Origin: Rhynochetos jubatus
Taxonomy: Eukaryota > Chordata > Aves > Eurypygiformes > Rhynochetidae
NCBI GenBank assembly: GCA_027574665.1
Contig: CM050655.1
Location: 8,551,170-8,615,169 of the forward strand
Reading direction: 5' to 3'
DNA: 64,000 bases
A program made the translations under genes and the position numbers. Shown here piece after piece: positions 24,329 through 36,002 of this stretch. A model generated the notes under the pieces. The model saw only the letters and a program-made list of their open reading frames with translations, ran no database searches and was not told where the DNA came from. Within the stretch, counting starts at the first letter, position 1; every line of letters starts with the position of its first letter.

Positions 24329-27300
24329 GACCAGTCTCTGGTGATTAGCTTTCTTGCTCCGAGGATTTGTTCCATCAGGATTTTAGCACTGAAAGTCTGA
24401 TGGCTGGACTTCCCCCCCGCCAATAAAATGTAATTCTCTGTTTCTACAATGTCCCTGCATGATCTTTGATACTGGTGGTTACTTTCAGAAAACTAAGATT
24501 TTTCACTTGACATTGTTTCAAGTATGAACATGTAGATTTTCACTGGTGTTTGAATGTACTTATGGGAAAATGAGAAAAATGTCACCTGATAAATATGCAT
24601 TAGAACTTCTGCCTCTTGTTATTGATTGTTAATGAATCTGCTTTTTACATTTTTTTCCTACAAAAGTCAAGTCACTGCTGCATAGAGCGTGCGTAGAAGT
24701 GCTGAAATCTTAAGCAGGCAGCATGTTGAGATTTTAATGATTCCCTGACTTAATTATGGAGAGGATCCTTGGGGAATGACACAAAGATGGTCATTTGAAC
24801 ATAGGAAAAGGAATAATGAATAATTAAGAAGTCTAATTAAATGAGTTTCTTACGCTGGAGTGGATTGGGGATTTTTTTTTTCTTTCAAATTTTCATTTTA
24901 AAAGTTCCCTTAAAGCTAAATAAATTGGCTGTATATTGGTAGGAACTGGGGTCTTCACTGAAAATTCCGCATTTAGTTTTGCTAAAACTGGAAGCCTGTA
25001 ATTAAAGCCAGAGTGACTAAATATGTTCTCTGTTCTTGTCGAGGGAGCCTAGGTCCAGCATGCGAGTGTGGCACTGAACAGGGAAGGAACTGAAACTGGA
25101 GCTCTCGTTGGCTCACACCTACCTGCTTCCCTTGTCTTAGGAATACTGCGTGTTAGTAGTAGATTTTTTTGCATGTGAAAGTAGTTCAGAGAGAAATGAA
25201 AACTACCCATCATTCAAAACAAGTCAGGGAACCACTTTTCTTCCTTTCATGTACTGTCTGTATTTTTTCACCACAGAAATTCAGCAAAAACTGATACAGT
25301 TGAAAGTCTTAGGGCAACTGGGAAATGCTGGAAAGTTCAAAGAAAGCCTTTCCTGTGACCTTTCCAGATGGGGCCTTCGTTACACTTATTCAGCAACTTT
25401 TTATTTCAAAACAAAACAACATGTAAGCTACTCCTGATGTGCAGAGCTTGGCAACAGGAAAATATACAGGCACTGAGTCACTTAGTGCAGCTCTCTGCTG
25501 TGGGAGGCGGGAAGGGGGCAAATAACCCATTTCATAAAGTGATTGAGCATTTCTTTTGCCCAAAGTCATACATATTTTGCCTTTTGTGGCTGCGTCGTTG
25601 TAGGGAAGGTAAAACAATATTTTCATGGTCACAGCATCTTTCTAAGGCAAAGGGACTTGCTAGCCCAGGATACACACTGTGCAGTGATTTATGTGGAGGC
25701 TCACTTAGTCAAAATTTCTTAAAAGAAAATATATATTCTTAAAACCCTAAAGTATATATTTGTGACTGAAACCTAACAAAAATCAAAGGACACTAATCCA
25801 AGGGCACTGGAAAATGATCTGTTAATTACAGGCAAAGGTGTTGCATCTATTTGTGCCTGTTGGTCCCATCCACTCTTTGGCAGCTTCATTTGCTTAAGCA
25901 GATTCACTTATTGACACCCCTGCAGGTATGGCAGTTCTGCAGTGCTCTGGCCTTTTACATAGCCTTTATTATTGTGGGACTGCTGCTGCTCCAAAAAAGG
26001 GACCGCAGGCAGGGACTTGATTCTGAGGGACTTGAAATACCACAAAGACATTTCCTGCTGCTGTTCTGTGTTATTTTTAAACCACTCTGAGGGTTTTCTA
26101 TCTGAGACGGGCAGGGAATATCTCCTCTCGTATCTGTTTGGGGGCTGGATGACCTAGCAGAGGTGCTTCTGAAAGCCTCTTTGATACCTGCTTTTGTGAT
26201 GTTGAAGGAAACCCCTGCACGGGCTCCGTGCTCACTGGATGTGTTAGCGAACCGGCCACTGCTTTCACGTGTTGGAGCAGAAGTTAAGAGTTGCAGCTGT
26301 CCGCTCAGGGTGAAGGTTGTAGCTGAACCATAAGACCCTGATGAATGTTTTTTGGCATTTCTTTTTTGGAAGCTCACCACCAAGAGAGAGATCCTCCTAT
26401 CGTATCACAGACAGTGCTCAAGCTATATGTGTGGGAGTGCACAACTGATACAAACCCTGCTTTTACACTTAATCCTGTATGCCAGGATAGCTTTTCCTGG
26501 CTGCATTGGTGTAATTTGCAGAGGCATCTAACAATTTCCGAACCAAAACTCTCAGTTTGATGCCAGGTAGTACCATCCCACTGACCTCCTGGTCCCCTTG
26601 GTGTACTAGGGCCTGCAGTACCAAAACTAGGAGAGCACAGTGGACTAGGCAGAGAAAAACTGTGAAACTAGGCATCTGGGGAATGTCAGTACACTGAATT
26701 TGTGGTTTCAGAACATTATTGAGTAGCTCCAAAGAAGGGTCGAAAAATGTGTCCCTAATTGTGCTCTGGTGTCAGTCCTGAATATGAGTTCCACGCATTA
26801 ACATGTTTGAAACGAATTTACTATCATTGCATAGCGTGATCTTTGTCAGCATCCCCAAGACGCTGATACTCTCTTTGTGAATTCCAGCCTGGGTTGTAGT
26901 CTGTTACTTGAATTGCAGGGAAAATTGTAGAAAAACCTTTTCTAAAAGCTCATGCTTGTATAATTTCAGTGCTTCCCAGTAAAGGTAGGTTTTTAACAAT
27001 ATTCTCAGTGGAGGAAGAGTAGGAAGAAAATTTTTGTGTGTTTGCTCAGCAGCAATTTAGAGATTATGTATCTTACTCTTACCATGTTCCTAGCATCGAG
27101 CACATTTCCTGGGCTCCTCAGCGATTTCATCCACAAAAACCACTCAAATTCTATCTTCTAATTTGTGTGCCTCTATAAATAAGATACACCAGTATCTTTT
27201 TCTTAGTTTGTTATGAGTCAGAGATGAAACTCCTTACACCATCTTCGCAGAACAGTTAATATCAATTTGTCACTCTTAGATCCCTTTCTCTGTATATGCC

Positions 27301-27446
27301 TCAGACAAAAATACCCTGTTCTGAAAGTCAGGGGTGATAATCCCCAGGTCACGAGTACTCTGCAGTCTTCACACTTTTCCCTCTGCTGCAGCGTGAGTGC
27401 AGTGCTCCCCTCTCCCAGTTTGTTCACAGGGCCTATTTGGATGGGC

Positions 27447-27506
27447 TTTTTTTGGTTTGTGTTTGTTTTGTGGCTTTTTTTTTGTTTATTTTTGGGGGTT
27501 TTTTAC
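27447..27506. repeat. T/G-rich low-complexity tract
   Basis: About 60 bases of T and G with GGTTTGTGTTTG-like units. It is the reverse-orientation counterpart of the A/C-rich tract at 17172-17335. Confidence 0.85.
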
Positions 27507-30244
27507 ATTTATAATTGTTACCATTTCTACTTAAATTTCCAGTGAGGACAGCAGGGTCATTTAAGAAGTAGCAAGCCTCTTGGTAGGACAGTACAAATAC
27601 CCTCAGCTTCAAATATATCTGGCCATTATCACTGCAACCCTGAATTTGTGTCATTTCCAAAGCTTTTTTTAAGCTGTTGTGCTCTAAAGAAGTCAAATAA
27701 GAAATAAAGTGTAATTCAATAAAATTCCAGATTTTATGCTGTAAATTCAAAGATATTACAGGGTGAGTGCTGTAAAAGTGGTCTATAAAATGTTATTTAG
27801 ATACTTCCCTTCTCTCTCTGTACCGTGGCCATCCCTTTCTGACTCTGCCATGTTTCCTAAGAGTTTCTCTGGGATTGCCAAAGCAGAATTCTGCTGGAAG
27901 ATGTAGGTGGTGGGAAATTCAGTTCAACAAAACAGGAGGGCAAAACAGACCTTAACTTTTCTTATTTTCCATTTATTTACTGCTTAGTGACCTCAGTTTT
28001 CTGAATGTTTGGACATTTGTCCATCCTGCACTGACATCAGATGTGTGAAAAGGAGATAAAAACTAGATGCTAAATAAGCTTTTAATCTTCTTTGTTTGGT
28101 TTGGGTTTTTGTTTGTTTTTGAGACTCAAGACCTGGTAGTCTATAAGGTGTGAGCAGACAAATCTTATGAGACTGCTCTAACAGTTCTTTTTTTTGGAGT
28201 TAACTAAGTTTCACACAGCTTCTTTTTATTTTTAAAACCAGAACTCTTATTTCTTCTTCTTATTCTTCTCCAAAAGTGTTATTTTCATGAATTGGTAAGT
28301 CGATCTTACCCTCATTTCTAGTATGTCTTGGGTTTCTTTCTTCTCTTTTTCTTCTCACTTCCACTGCTTTTCTCAACAAAATAATCCAGAGGTCTCTAGT
28401 GGCAGAAATATAGACCCCCCTTCCCCCTTTTGTCATGTGTTCTGTACCAGATAACTTGAGTAATCTAACAAGAATTGGCTTCATTTTTCTTCATGTGTTT
28501 TCCTTTCCTTTGCTCCCTGCTCTGTTTTACCTATAGAGTTTGTTTTCATCTTTGGGAAAATGTAAACATATTTGTTTACCAGTAAGAGTTGTCATAGTGA
28601 CCTACTAGCACTCTGTGTGATTATAAGCCTTTTTTTGATCCATAGTGATCTAAGAGGTGTAAATATGAATGTTCCTATGGTGTTCCATCTTCCTGAAAAG
28701 AGCTTAGATTTTCATAGAACTACATCTTGGCACATTCTTAGAAAACCAATATTTTCATGATTGTCTCATCTTTTTTCTTCAGTGCCGCATAATTATTTAA
28801 AATAAATGTGAATATGATGGTACCATCTTTGGGCAATAATTAGGTCGCAAACACTTCCCTCCCCCGCCCATAACTTCTTGTGGTTTTTCAAATTCTGTCT
28901 CAATGATGTGTGCCAAGGCTGTTTTGCAGCCTCTCTTGAATCCAGTTGTAACAGTGGGACTAGCAGGTTAAACTAAACCAAATGACACGCTTCACTTTCA
29001 TCTTGACAAAATCTCTTCCCAGCCATGATTACGACTTTGTGAGTAGAGGAAGCTAAATAGATGTTTTCCTGGTGCTCACAGGAAGCGTAAATTTCCCATT
29101 GTTCAAGTAAGATACAGTTTATCTTTCTCTGTAACTTTACCCAGGACCCTATGGATTGTGCTGAAACACTCATTGGCATTTCATTAACTTTGTAATTAAG
29201 GGTGAAATCAAATGACTTAATTATTTTACTGATGTCTGAAAAGAAGCACTTAATGAAGTTTTCCAGTGCTTAGTTCCCTTGAAGTGAGCTACGACATATC
29301 TGGCATGAAATCTTCACACTTCATCCAACTTTTGTCTGGCAGTGCCCTGTCACCTTCCGGTGTGTGCTGCCAGTTCACCATTTCCTCAAAAGCAGAAGTT
29401 GTACATATAGATTCTCTCTTCAATGGGGGTCTGAATCTTTTACTCACACCTTTTTTGGAACCTCTTTTCTGTTTGAGACTGTTCCTGCCTGCAAGCTACA
29501 CAAAATCTTCCTAGTATTGCTCCAACTATAAGGGATCATTGTGGGGGTCTTTTTTGACCAATTCTTTACTAGCTAAAACATAATTTCTCAAAATCCTAGC
29601 TTGAAAAGGCATATTTTTCTTCCTGAAATCTAATTCAGGAAGAGTTAGGACTCTGCAGTTCACACGGGGACAGAAATCCACATAATAAAAACATCTACAT
29701 GTTTGGTCCAGTCAGTTAATTAGCTGAAAAGATACTTGGAATGAAGCAGGCTTGGCTGGCAGATAGAGTCCTCACACTTAGCATATCTCAAGGGATTGGG
29801 TGAGTTCACTTATTGTCCTCATTTGTTAGAAGTATTAATAAAAGCTTGGGCTGCTTTCTACCTGCATTGAAAATGGCCTGTGCGTAAGGTGGCATTAACC
29901 CGCGTACGTGCATATTATTCTCTGTGCCAACATTTTAAAAAGTGTGCTTCAGCTATTTTAAACATATAACACTTTATAATACATTATTTGTGTTTCCATT
30001 TAATTAGGTTATTTAGGCATAAATTTCAGGCTAGTATGGTTAAAAGGTTTATGGAACATCACAGGATTAGCTAGCTAGCAGTAAGTGACAACAGCGTTCA
30101 CTTCATTTGTGACTCGAATAAGAAGTGGGTTTCCTAAGGCAAAGACTCATGAGTCTTCCAAATCCAGATGGAAAAACGCTGGGAATAAGAGGGAACCAGT
30201 TCTACTGAATTTTGTTGAATCCATTTTCAGTTCTGGTCCTGCTG

Positions 30245-30385
30245 TATTTACTAAGCACTGTTAATAACTGTGTTCTGTCAGACAGGGGAACTAATGTCAA
30301 CTATATTTTACAGAGAAGGAACTGAGCTTCAGAGACAATAACTGCCAAGGTCATGCAGGCAGCCTGGGAGCTAGAAAGTGAAGCT
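30245..30385 (+). repeat. MIR-like SINE relic
   Basis: The segment reading ATTTTACAGAGAAGGAACTG, then CAGAGACAATAACTGCCAAGG and TCATGCAGG, follows the MIR core order: TTTTACAGATGAGGAAACTG, CAGAGAGGTTAAGTGACTTGCCCAAGG, TCACACAG. The upstream CTAAGCACTGTTAATAACTG fits the part of MIR containing GCACTGT. Divergence is high, as expected for a relic older than the bird-mammal split. The outer boundaries are approximate. Confidence 0.55.
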
Positions 30386-30409
30386 TTGGGTGCTTTCTCT
30401 TTGCATATC

Positions 30410-30425
30410 TTTTTTTTTTTTTTTT
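30410..30425. repeat. Poly(T) tract, 16 bases
   Basis: T run shortly after the MIR-like relic; it is not clearly part of it. Confidence 0.85.
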
Positions 30426-31921
30426 CTTTTTAAATAAGTACATGGCAGTCTTCCGTTTCCTGCTGAAACTTGATAGTTTCTCCACCAGCCTCCTTGAGAT
30501 ACCTTCTCCAGCCCCTTTAAATTAGTAACAGAGCCCAGTTCCCCTTTCCAGCAGGGCGCCTGTGATACAATAGAGTCTTCTCACCGTTGCCCCATGCTTC
30601 ACTGAAGAGCTGGGCCAAACTCCAGATACCTGGCTGAATGTGGCCTTTGACTGCTTGCAGTTATGCTCCTTGCCTTACAGTTGAAAGCATGCTCTGGGCC
30701 TCCCTCCGGTATCCTCTTTGCATCTTTAAAAATAGAAATATATTTATTCGAGCTTCTGTAGCACACGGAGAAGTGGGAGTTTACTTTTGGTCCAAAACCA
30801 GGCATTGGCCCAGCGCAACATTCCTCTTTCCACAACTTTCCAAAGGTGGCATTATACGAGTCTTCAGAAGTCTTTCAGATGTGGAGGAGGAGTAGGGAGA
30901 GGTACACGGTGGTGTTGGTACAGGGAGTTTTGGATACAGGCAGGAACCTGTGATTTTATTGCATGAGCAAGAAAGGTCCCTAAGGTCACATAACTGTGGT
31001 CTCCATCCTTGAGCATTCCTTAAAGTCATTCCAAAGCAACTAACTTTCTAAACCTAGTTTGTTAGTCTGCGAGCAGCAGGCAAACAGTGTGCTATGTGCT
31101 GCCTTTTGGATAACATACGGCGTGTTCAAAGTGGTTTCTGTTTTGGAGATTTAAAAGGTTTTTTTACTTTGAGCCATGTTATGTGTGAACTAAAGCAACG
31201 GGTGCATGTAACTTACTGGACCTCCACAACATGGATTCAGAAAATGTATCTCAAGTTCAGGGGAAGAATATCTACAACCTCATGAGATCTCTCTGGGTTT
31301 TCTGCTACACTTGGAAAATTCAATACGATTTGGCTAATTACACTTCAAATTTAAATTTAACTTCATTTTTACAGCAAATTCTGTTTTTCCTTCTGGAGAG
31401 AATGGCTAGTATCATGGAAAATACAAGCGTTTCACTTGTGGAGACTTTTGGTTCTTTTCTGAAAGAAATCAAACTGCCTTAAAACTCTAATCTTCATTAC
31501 TGCAAAGTATGCTACTAGGAACAATGGGAAAGGTTAAAAACGGGAATCTTGAGGCAAGCTGCTGATTATTCATAATTGTGTAGAAAAAATATGGTTCCTT
31601 ATTTACTAGATGCTTGCTCTGTGTACATCCTAGTAAAAGATCCTCCTGCAGGCCTTAATACTGCTGCTATTTTACCTCCCATAATGAATATTCAAAAGCT
31701 GCAGTCAGTGAGGACTCAGGTGGCAAAAATAGTAAGATGATTGAAGCCAGGCTTGACATAAAAGCCTAAAAGTACATCTCCAACTACATGGAAATAGTGC
31801 TGATTTCCCTTTCTGTCCACGTAAAAGAACGGTGCCAGGAAATCTCCCATGAATTAAACGCCTGTTTCACCCACTAGTGTGATCGCATCTTTCTGTATGA
31901 TGTGTTGTAATAAGTATGTTT

Positions 31922-31937
31922 AAAAAAAAAAAAAAAA
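31922..31937. repeat. Poly(A) tract, 16 bases
   Basis: Uninterrupted A run about 700 bases upstream of the ANK3 leader exon. Confidence 0.85.
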
Positions 31938-32264
31938 GGGAAACAGACAACAGGGTTTTTTGTAATCCTGCCTCACAAAATGTATTGGAATTGCAGCAGG
32001 GGTATAAAGGACACAGTGTTGAGATATGGCAATGCATGCATTGTTTTCTGCATAATGCAGTCAGGGTCTCCATGGTAAAAAGAAATTTTTATTTTATTTT
32101 TTGTCACCATCAGCAGTTAACCTAAAGTGGGAGCTGCTCCATTTCATTATAGGTTAAATGGCTTACCGTACAAAACTAGCTGAGAAATGTACATCGTTAC
32201 CGCTCCATTTTTTAATAGGTTTTCAAAACATGCTTTAAGATTAGTGAAGAAAATACAATAGAGC

Positions 32265-32664
32265 ATATGTTATTGTTCTGGAATTTTTTTTAATAGAAAG
32301 CGCTCCTTTTCAGCATTCCCCCTTCAGTGGAGTCACTTAGACACTTCCAGCTGGTGGCAGGGGATACAGCCATAATACAGCTTTCTCTGTCCCAGCTGTC
32401 TTTTTCATTACGTTAAATGCATTACGATGGCTGCGCCGTTCTGTAAAGGCTCAGGTACAGAAAGGTATAGGAAGAAATCTGCAACTATGTCTTTTTGTAG
32501 TGCCTGCAAGCTTCTGTGAGATCTCTGAATCCTGAATGTGTTCCTGGCTCTGGTCACAGATTTCCTTCCAATCACTGGAACATTTGCTGTAAGGGCTGGC
32601 TAAAGGTGCCCGAGGAAATCACCTTTTACAAGGGAGCATTGTTGGAAAGGATTTTTAATGCATT
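32265..32664 (+). promoter_or_regulatory. ANK3: Probable promoter and 5'UTR of the ANK3 leader exon
   Basis: This is inferred from position only. A first coding exon starts at 32665, and no upstream acceptor joined to another coding piece was found, so transcription of this isoform should start within a few hundred bases upstream. A CCAAT box lies at 32568-32572, about 95 bases before the ATG; no convincing TATA box is seen. The region is not a CpG island. Two CATTACG/GTTAAATGCATTACG-like A/T motifs and CAGCTG E-boxes lie at about 32350-32430. The transcription start cannot be fixed from sequence alone. Confidence 0.4.
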
Positions 32665-32720
32665 ATGGCTCACGCAGCATCACAGTTAAAGAAAAACAGG
32701 GATTTAGAAATCAATGCTGA
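32658..32720 (+). other. Out-of-frame upstream ORF overlapping the ANK3 start
   Basis: An ATG seven bases before the ANK3 ATG, in another frame, opens a 20-codon frame that ends at TGA 32718-32720, inside the coding exon. Its context is weak (T at -3, C at +4), whereas the ANK3 ATG has A at -3 and G at +4. Scanning ribosomes would be expected mostly to pass it. Whether it is in the mRNA depends on the unmapped transcription start. Confidence 0.55.
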
Positions 32721-32778
32721 TGAAGAAACTGAGAAAAAAAGAAAACACAGGAAAAGATCCCGGGATCGGAAGAAAAAG
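32665..32778 (+). CDS. ANK3: Ankyrin-G, alternative first coding exon (partial gene)
   Basis: This exon encodes the first 38 residues of one ankyrin-G isoform group. It starts MAHAASQLKKNRDLEINA, continues with an acidic DEETE segment (residues 19-23) and ends in a strongly basic stretch (residues 24-38, KKRKHRKRSRDRKKK). The match to the vertebrate ANK3 leader is almost residue for residue as I remember it; human has EEEP where this bird has DEET. Ankyrin-G links membrane proteins such as voltage-gated sodium channels, neurofascin and E-cadherin to spectrin, at axon initial segments, nodes and lateral membranes. The ankyrin repeats, ZU5 domains and death domain are encoded in exons beyond this window. 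The ATG has a good context (A at -3, G at +4). The exon ends in phase 0 at AAG followed by GT at 32779; reading on would hit TAG after three codons. It is too short to stand out by length alone. Confidence 0.93.
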
Positions 32779-32784
32779 GTATCT
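32779..32784 (+). other. ANK3: Splice donor of the ANK3 leader exon
   Basis: The exon/intron junction reads AAG|GTATCT. GT and +3 A fit the consensus, but +5 is C instead of the usual G, so this is a relatively weak U2 donor. An in-frame TAG follows shortly. The next ANK3 exon in phase 0 would begin with the SDANASYLRAAR segment; I do not see it in the window. Confidence 0.8.
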
Positions 32785-35700
32785 GTCTAGATCTGTGCCA
32801 AATTCTGACAGGGATCCTTTTGTTTTAATTTTCTTTCCTTGCGATGGAAGTACCAAAGCTTGTTCTTGCGTGTAACTTGGTAGCTGTCGGAGTAATTTGT
32901 TAACGTTGTGAAATAGCATTGATAACCGTGGCTGTGGGGTTTGCTAAGCAACTGAATGTTTAATTGGGTATTAGTTGATTGCAGTGATGATGCAGAAGGT
33001 GTGCATTCGTTTCCCAGATAAATCACTTGCGTTACCGTGGTATGCAAACTGTCTGTGAGTTGGAAATAGTTTGTAACCGTGATGTGAGGCTAAATGCTGG
33101 GCTTTCTCACAGGTTTAGCAGAGGAATAGTTTAGCCTTACATACGTGTACTTAAGGGGATGTGTGTGGAGGCAGATTTTTTTTCTTTGTGTTGGGACTGT
33201 GTCACATGTTTGGCTTCTGAAACATCTATTTTTAGGATAATGTTAGGGAAATAAAGTGTATCAATGTTGCTCTTTTTTCCTAAGGGTGAGCTGTTTTACA
33301 GAATTGAGCTGTAACAATCTGTTATTAGCAACTTTCTTTTGTTAGGGAAATATGTGACTGAGATGGCAGAGCCTGGTTTTTCCCTGCTGTAGATTTATCT
33401 TAGCTGCAGAAAACCCTCCAGCACACTAGGACCCAAAAAATTCAGTAGGCACTGCATTGCTTATTGTTCGGTTCAGGAGCTTGTGTCTGATTCCAGTCTT
33501 AGTGTTTCTCTCTAAGATAGAAAGCAAAATAGTTCTGGTTCGTGGCATAATGACAGATAAAGAGGCCAGCCACTTTGGCAGCTCTGTGGATATGTCCTTA
33601 AAAATGACACCTTGTACTCTGCTCCGTAGAAGTAAGGCCCTGCCGTAATTTCTTGTCTCTGGCTCTATTTTATTATAATTTTTCAAGAATGTATCAAGAA
33701 GCCAGTTGTCTTAACGGAGACCTGGTTATGTAGTATTTCTGTGTGCCTTTGTGAAATCCCCCTAAGGGGGGACTGGATAATCTTCATACGCTCAGAGAAG
33801 CGGTGCATGTGCGTCCTAAATGACATGTAGATTTCCTCTAACATATGTGCATCTTTTGGTTGGGTGAGAGTCAGCATTTCCCTGCCCTTTTCTCTTTTTT
33901 TGTCTGCTATGGCAGTGCTATACATAATGAAAAGCACTAAGAAACCCACTGCCTTCTGTCCTAGTGAGCACGTTAGGAGGCTGTTTGGATGGCTGCAGTG
34001 AATGTACTGCAGCATGCTCACTGTAGGTATTTTTTCTGTGTGAATGTATACACAAATGGTCTTCTGAATCGTCTTCCAATATAAAGCAAAGCATGAAAAT
34101 AACATTCTGTCCTGGGGGCCGATTTGGAGGTGCTGCTGTTTGAAACTGGCCTGAATTAGTAATATATTTCTTGGCTGCCGTTCAGGTTAGGTGCAGGTCT
34201 GTAATGTAGCTGTCAGGGTGGGGTTTTTCCCCCCACCTGGAAATGACCACAGCAGTTTAGAATTTTAGGAGCTGGGCTGTCAAGCCGTATTTACCTAGGT
34301 TTGGGAGCTGAAATGCACTGGTCTCTCAGCTAACTCTCCTCATGCTGCAGGAAGCCCACGTTGTACTTAATGTGCTCAAGTTTAACAATAGCGTGCCCGA
34401 CCATATCCATATACTGTCTTTGTGTAAGGGTGCTTTCTCACAGTTTGTAACTAGAACAATGTAGAAGGGATGTGGCAGTGAGAGGCTCTTGATTCAGTGA
34501 GGTGAGACAATTGCTTTGTGGACAAAAATGCTTTATTGTTTATACAACACAGTGCTGTAGAAAGGAAATCTCTTAGCAACCAGAGTGGCACATGGATAAA
34601 TATCAGCCTATTGATCTCAAATGTGTGGATTTTTTTCAGTGTTTTATTTCTGCATCTTAAAAATGAGGTAAAATTGGGAGGTTTTGCTCCACGAAAGGCT
34701 TTTGTTGGGTCATCCCCCTGTCTTTGTGTCACACAGGAATTTGGTAGCTTATTTCAGTTTCTTTCTGCGTTTCCTTAGGACTTTGCAGATTCAGGGCATG
34801 TAGAGGCTCCCTCTACTAGCAGAATGGAGCAAAAAGAAATTGCTTCACTTAAAATTTTACATTTGGGTATCAGCCTTCTCATAGCAAAGACGTGGTTTTG
34901 CCACCCAGTACATGGGGTGTAGGAAGTCCAATAATTGTGGATTGCCATTTTGTACTTTCCCGACTATTTTAAACATTTTCCCCCCAATTTTTCCACTATG
35001 AGTTGTGAGTCACTTCTTGTTCCTCTGCACCACCCACCAGCAAGCAGTACTCGGAGTTTTTTTGTTGATCACATGATACTGCACAAAGCTCACCCTTTGC
35101 TTAAGCAGCATACAGAAATATCCTTTAGGGTCTTCCAATCACATTGGAACAGCAGAGAGTGCTAATGTTCTGGATAATTTATACAGTAAGGAGACCAAGG
35201 TAGCCAATGGTTAGAAAGTAAGGCTGGTGGGAGCACCCAGAGTCCTAGGCTTGATGATACCAGCAACAGTCATGACGATTTATGTTCCTATTTAGTTTGA
35301 GGATTGCAGTCTGAGGGTAATATTTCACTGCTTTTGACTGGTTAAGCAATTTACAGTGTAATAATGTTTCTGTTAAGGCTTGCTTCAATACTTGTACGAG
35401 AGAAATGACCTTTTTAAAAATATACACAAAACAAACCCCTGTATTATATCCAATCCCATTCAATTTCAAGGTGAGACATTTTCCAATTGCCACATTTATC
35501 TCTGTGGAGATGCTGTGTTTCTGTGCCCTATGGGCCCACCATGCTCTGTCGGTTTGCTTGAATTTGAGGCATTTCTGAAGGTTTGGAGTTTAAATAGTTT
35601 AACTCATGTAAGAGAAAGAGATGGGGCCAGGAAGCGAAGTGAGTACAGTGAAGGGGATGCATTGTACAGGTTTCTCTTTTATTCTGTTGAAGTTTATAAT

Positions 35701-35988
35701 ACAGTTTCAAGCAGTTCTGCCTCTGGATGGTTGTGCAGTCTCCTATACTGCAAATAGTTCGAGTACTCCCAAGGGCAAACCTGAGCCTTAAATGGTATCA
35801 CAGAACAAGCCAAGCCACCCTTATTATTAAGTGATTGATAGGATGGCCTTCTTCATTCCTTATAATACAACTCTGCCATGCATAGTTTGGTTAATGAAAA
35901 CTAGAAATTGTTTATCCTATAATAATGTCTGGAAAGAAATTAGTAGCTTAGTCAGTGCCGTTCTTAAAATAAAGGTGAAATTCCTGAC

Positions 35989-36002
35989 TTTTTTTTTTTT
36001 TT
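35989..36002. repeat. Poly(T) tract, 14 bases
   Basis: Uninterrupted T run in the intron. Confidence 0.8.

Larger units (their letters stand above)
24329..32264. other. Non-coding stretch upstream of the ANK3 leader exon
   Basis: No gene is supported. A 142-codon minus-strand open frame at 25955-26383 is serine-rich and matches nothing I know. A G/T-rich low-complexity block, two homopolymer tracts and a MIR-like relic are listed separately. A second possible MIR scrap at 25525-25575 is too short to call. Confidence 0.5.

Noticed and set aside
25525-25575. Possible second MIR scrap (TTGCCCAAAGTCATAC)
   Set aside because: The match is about 15 bases with wrong spacing to the preceding motif; too short to support.
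25955-26383. 142-codon serine-rich open frame on -
   Set aside because: Low-complexity serine content and no family resemblance; probably chance.
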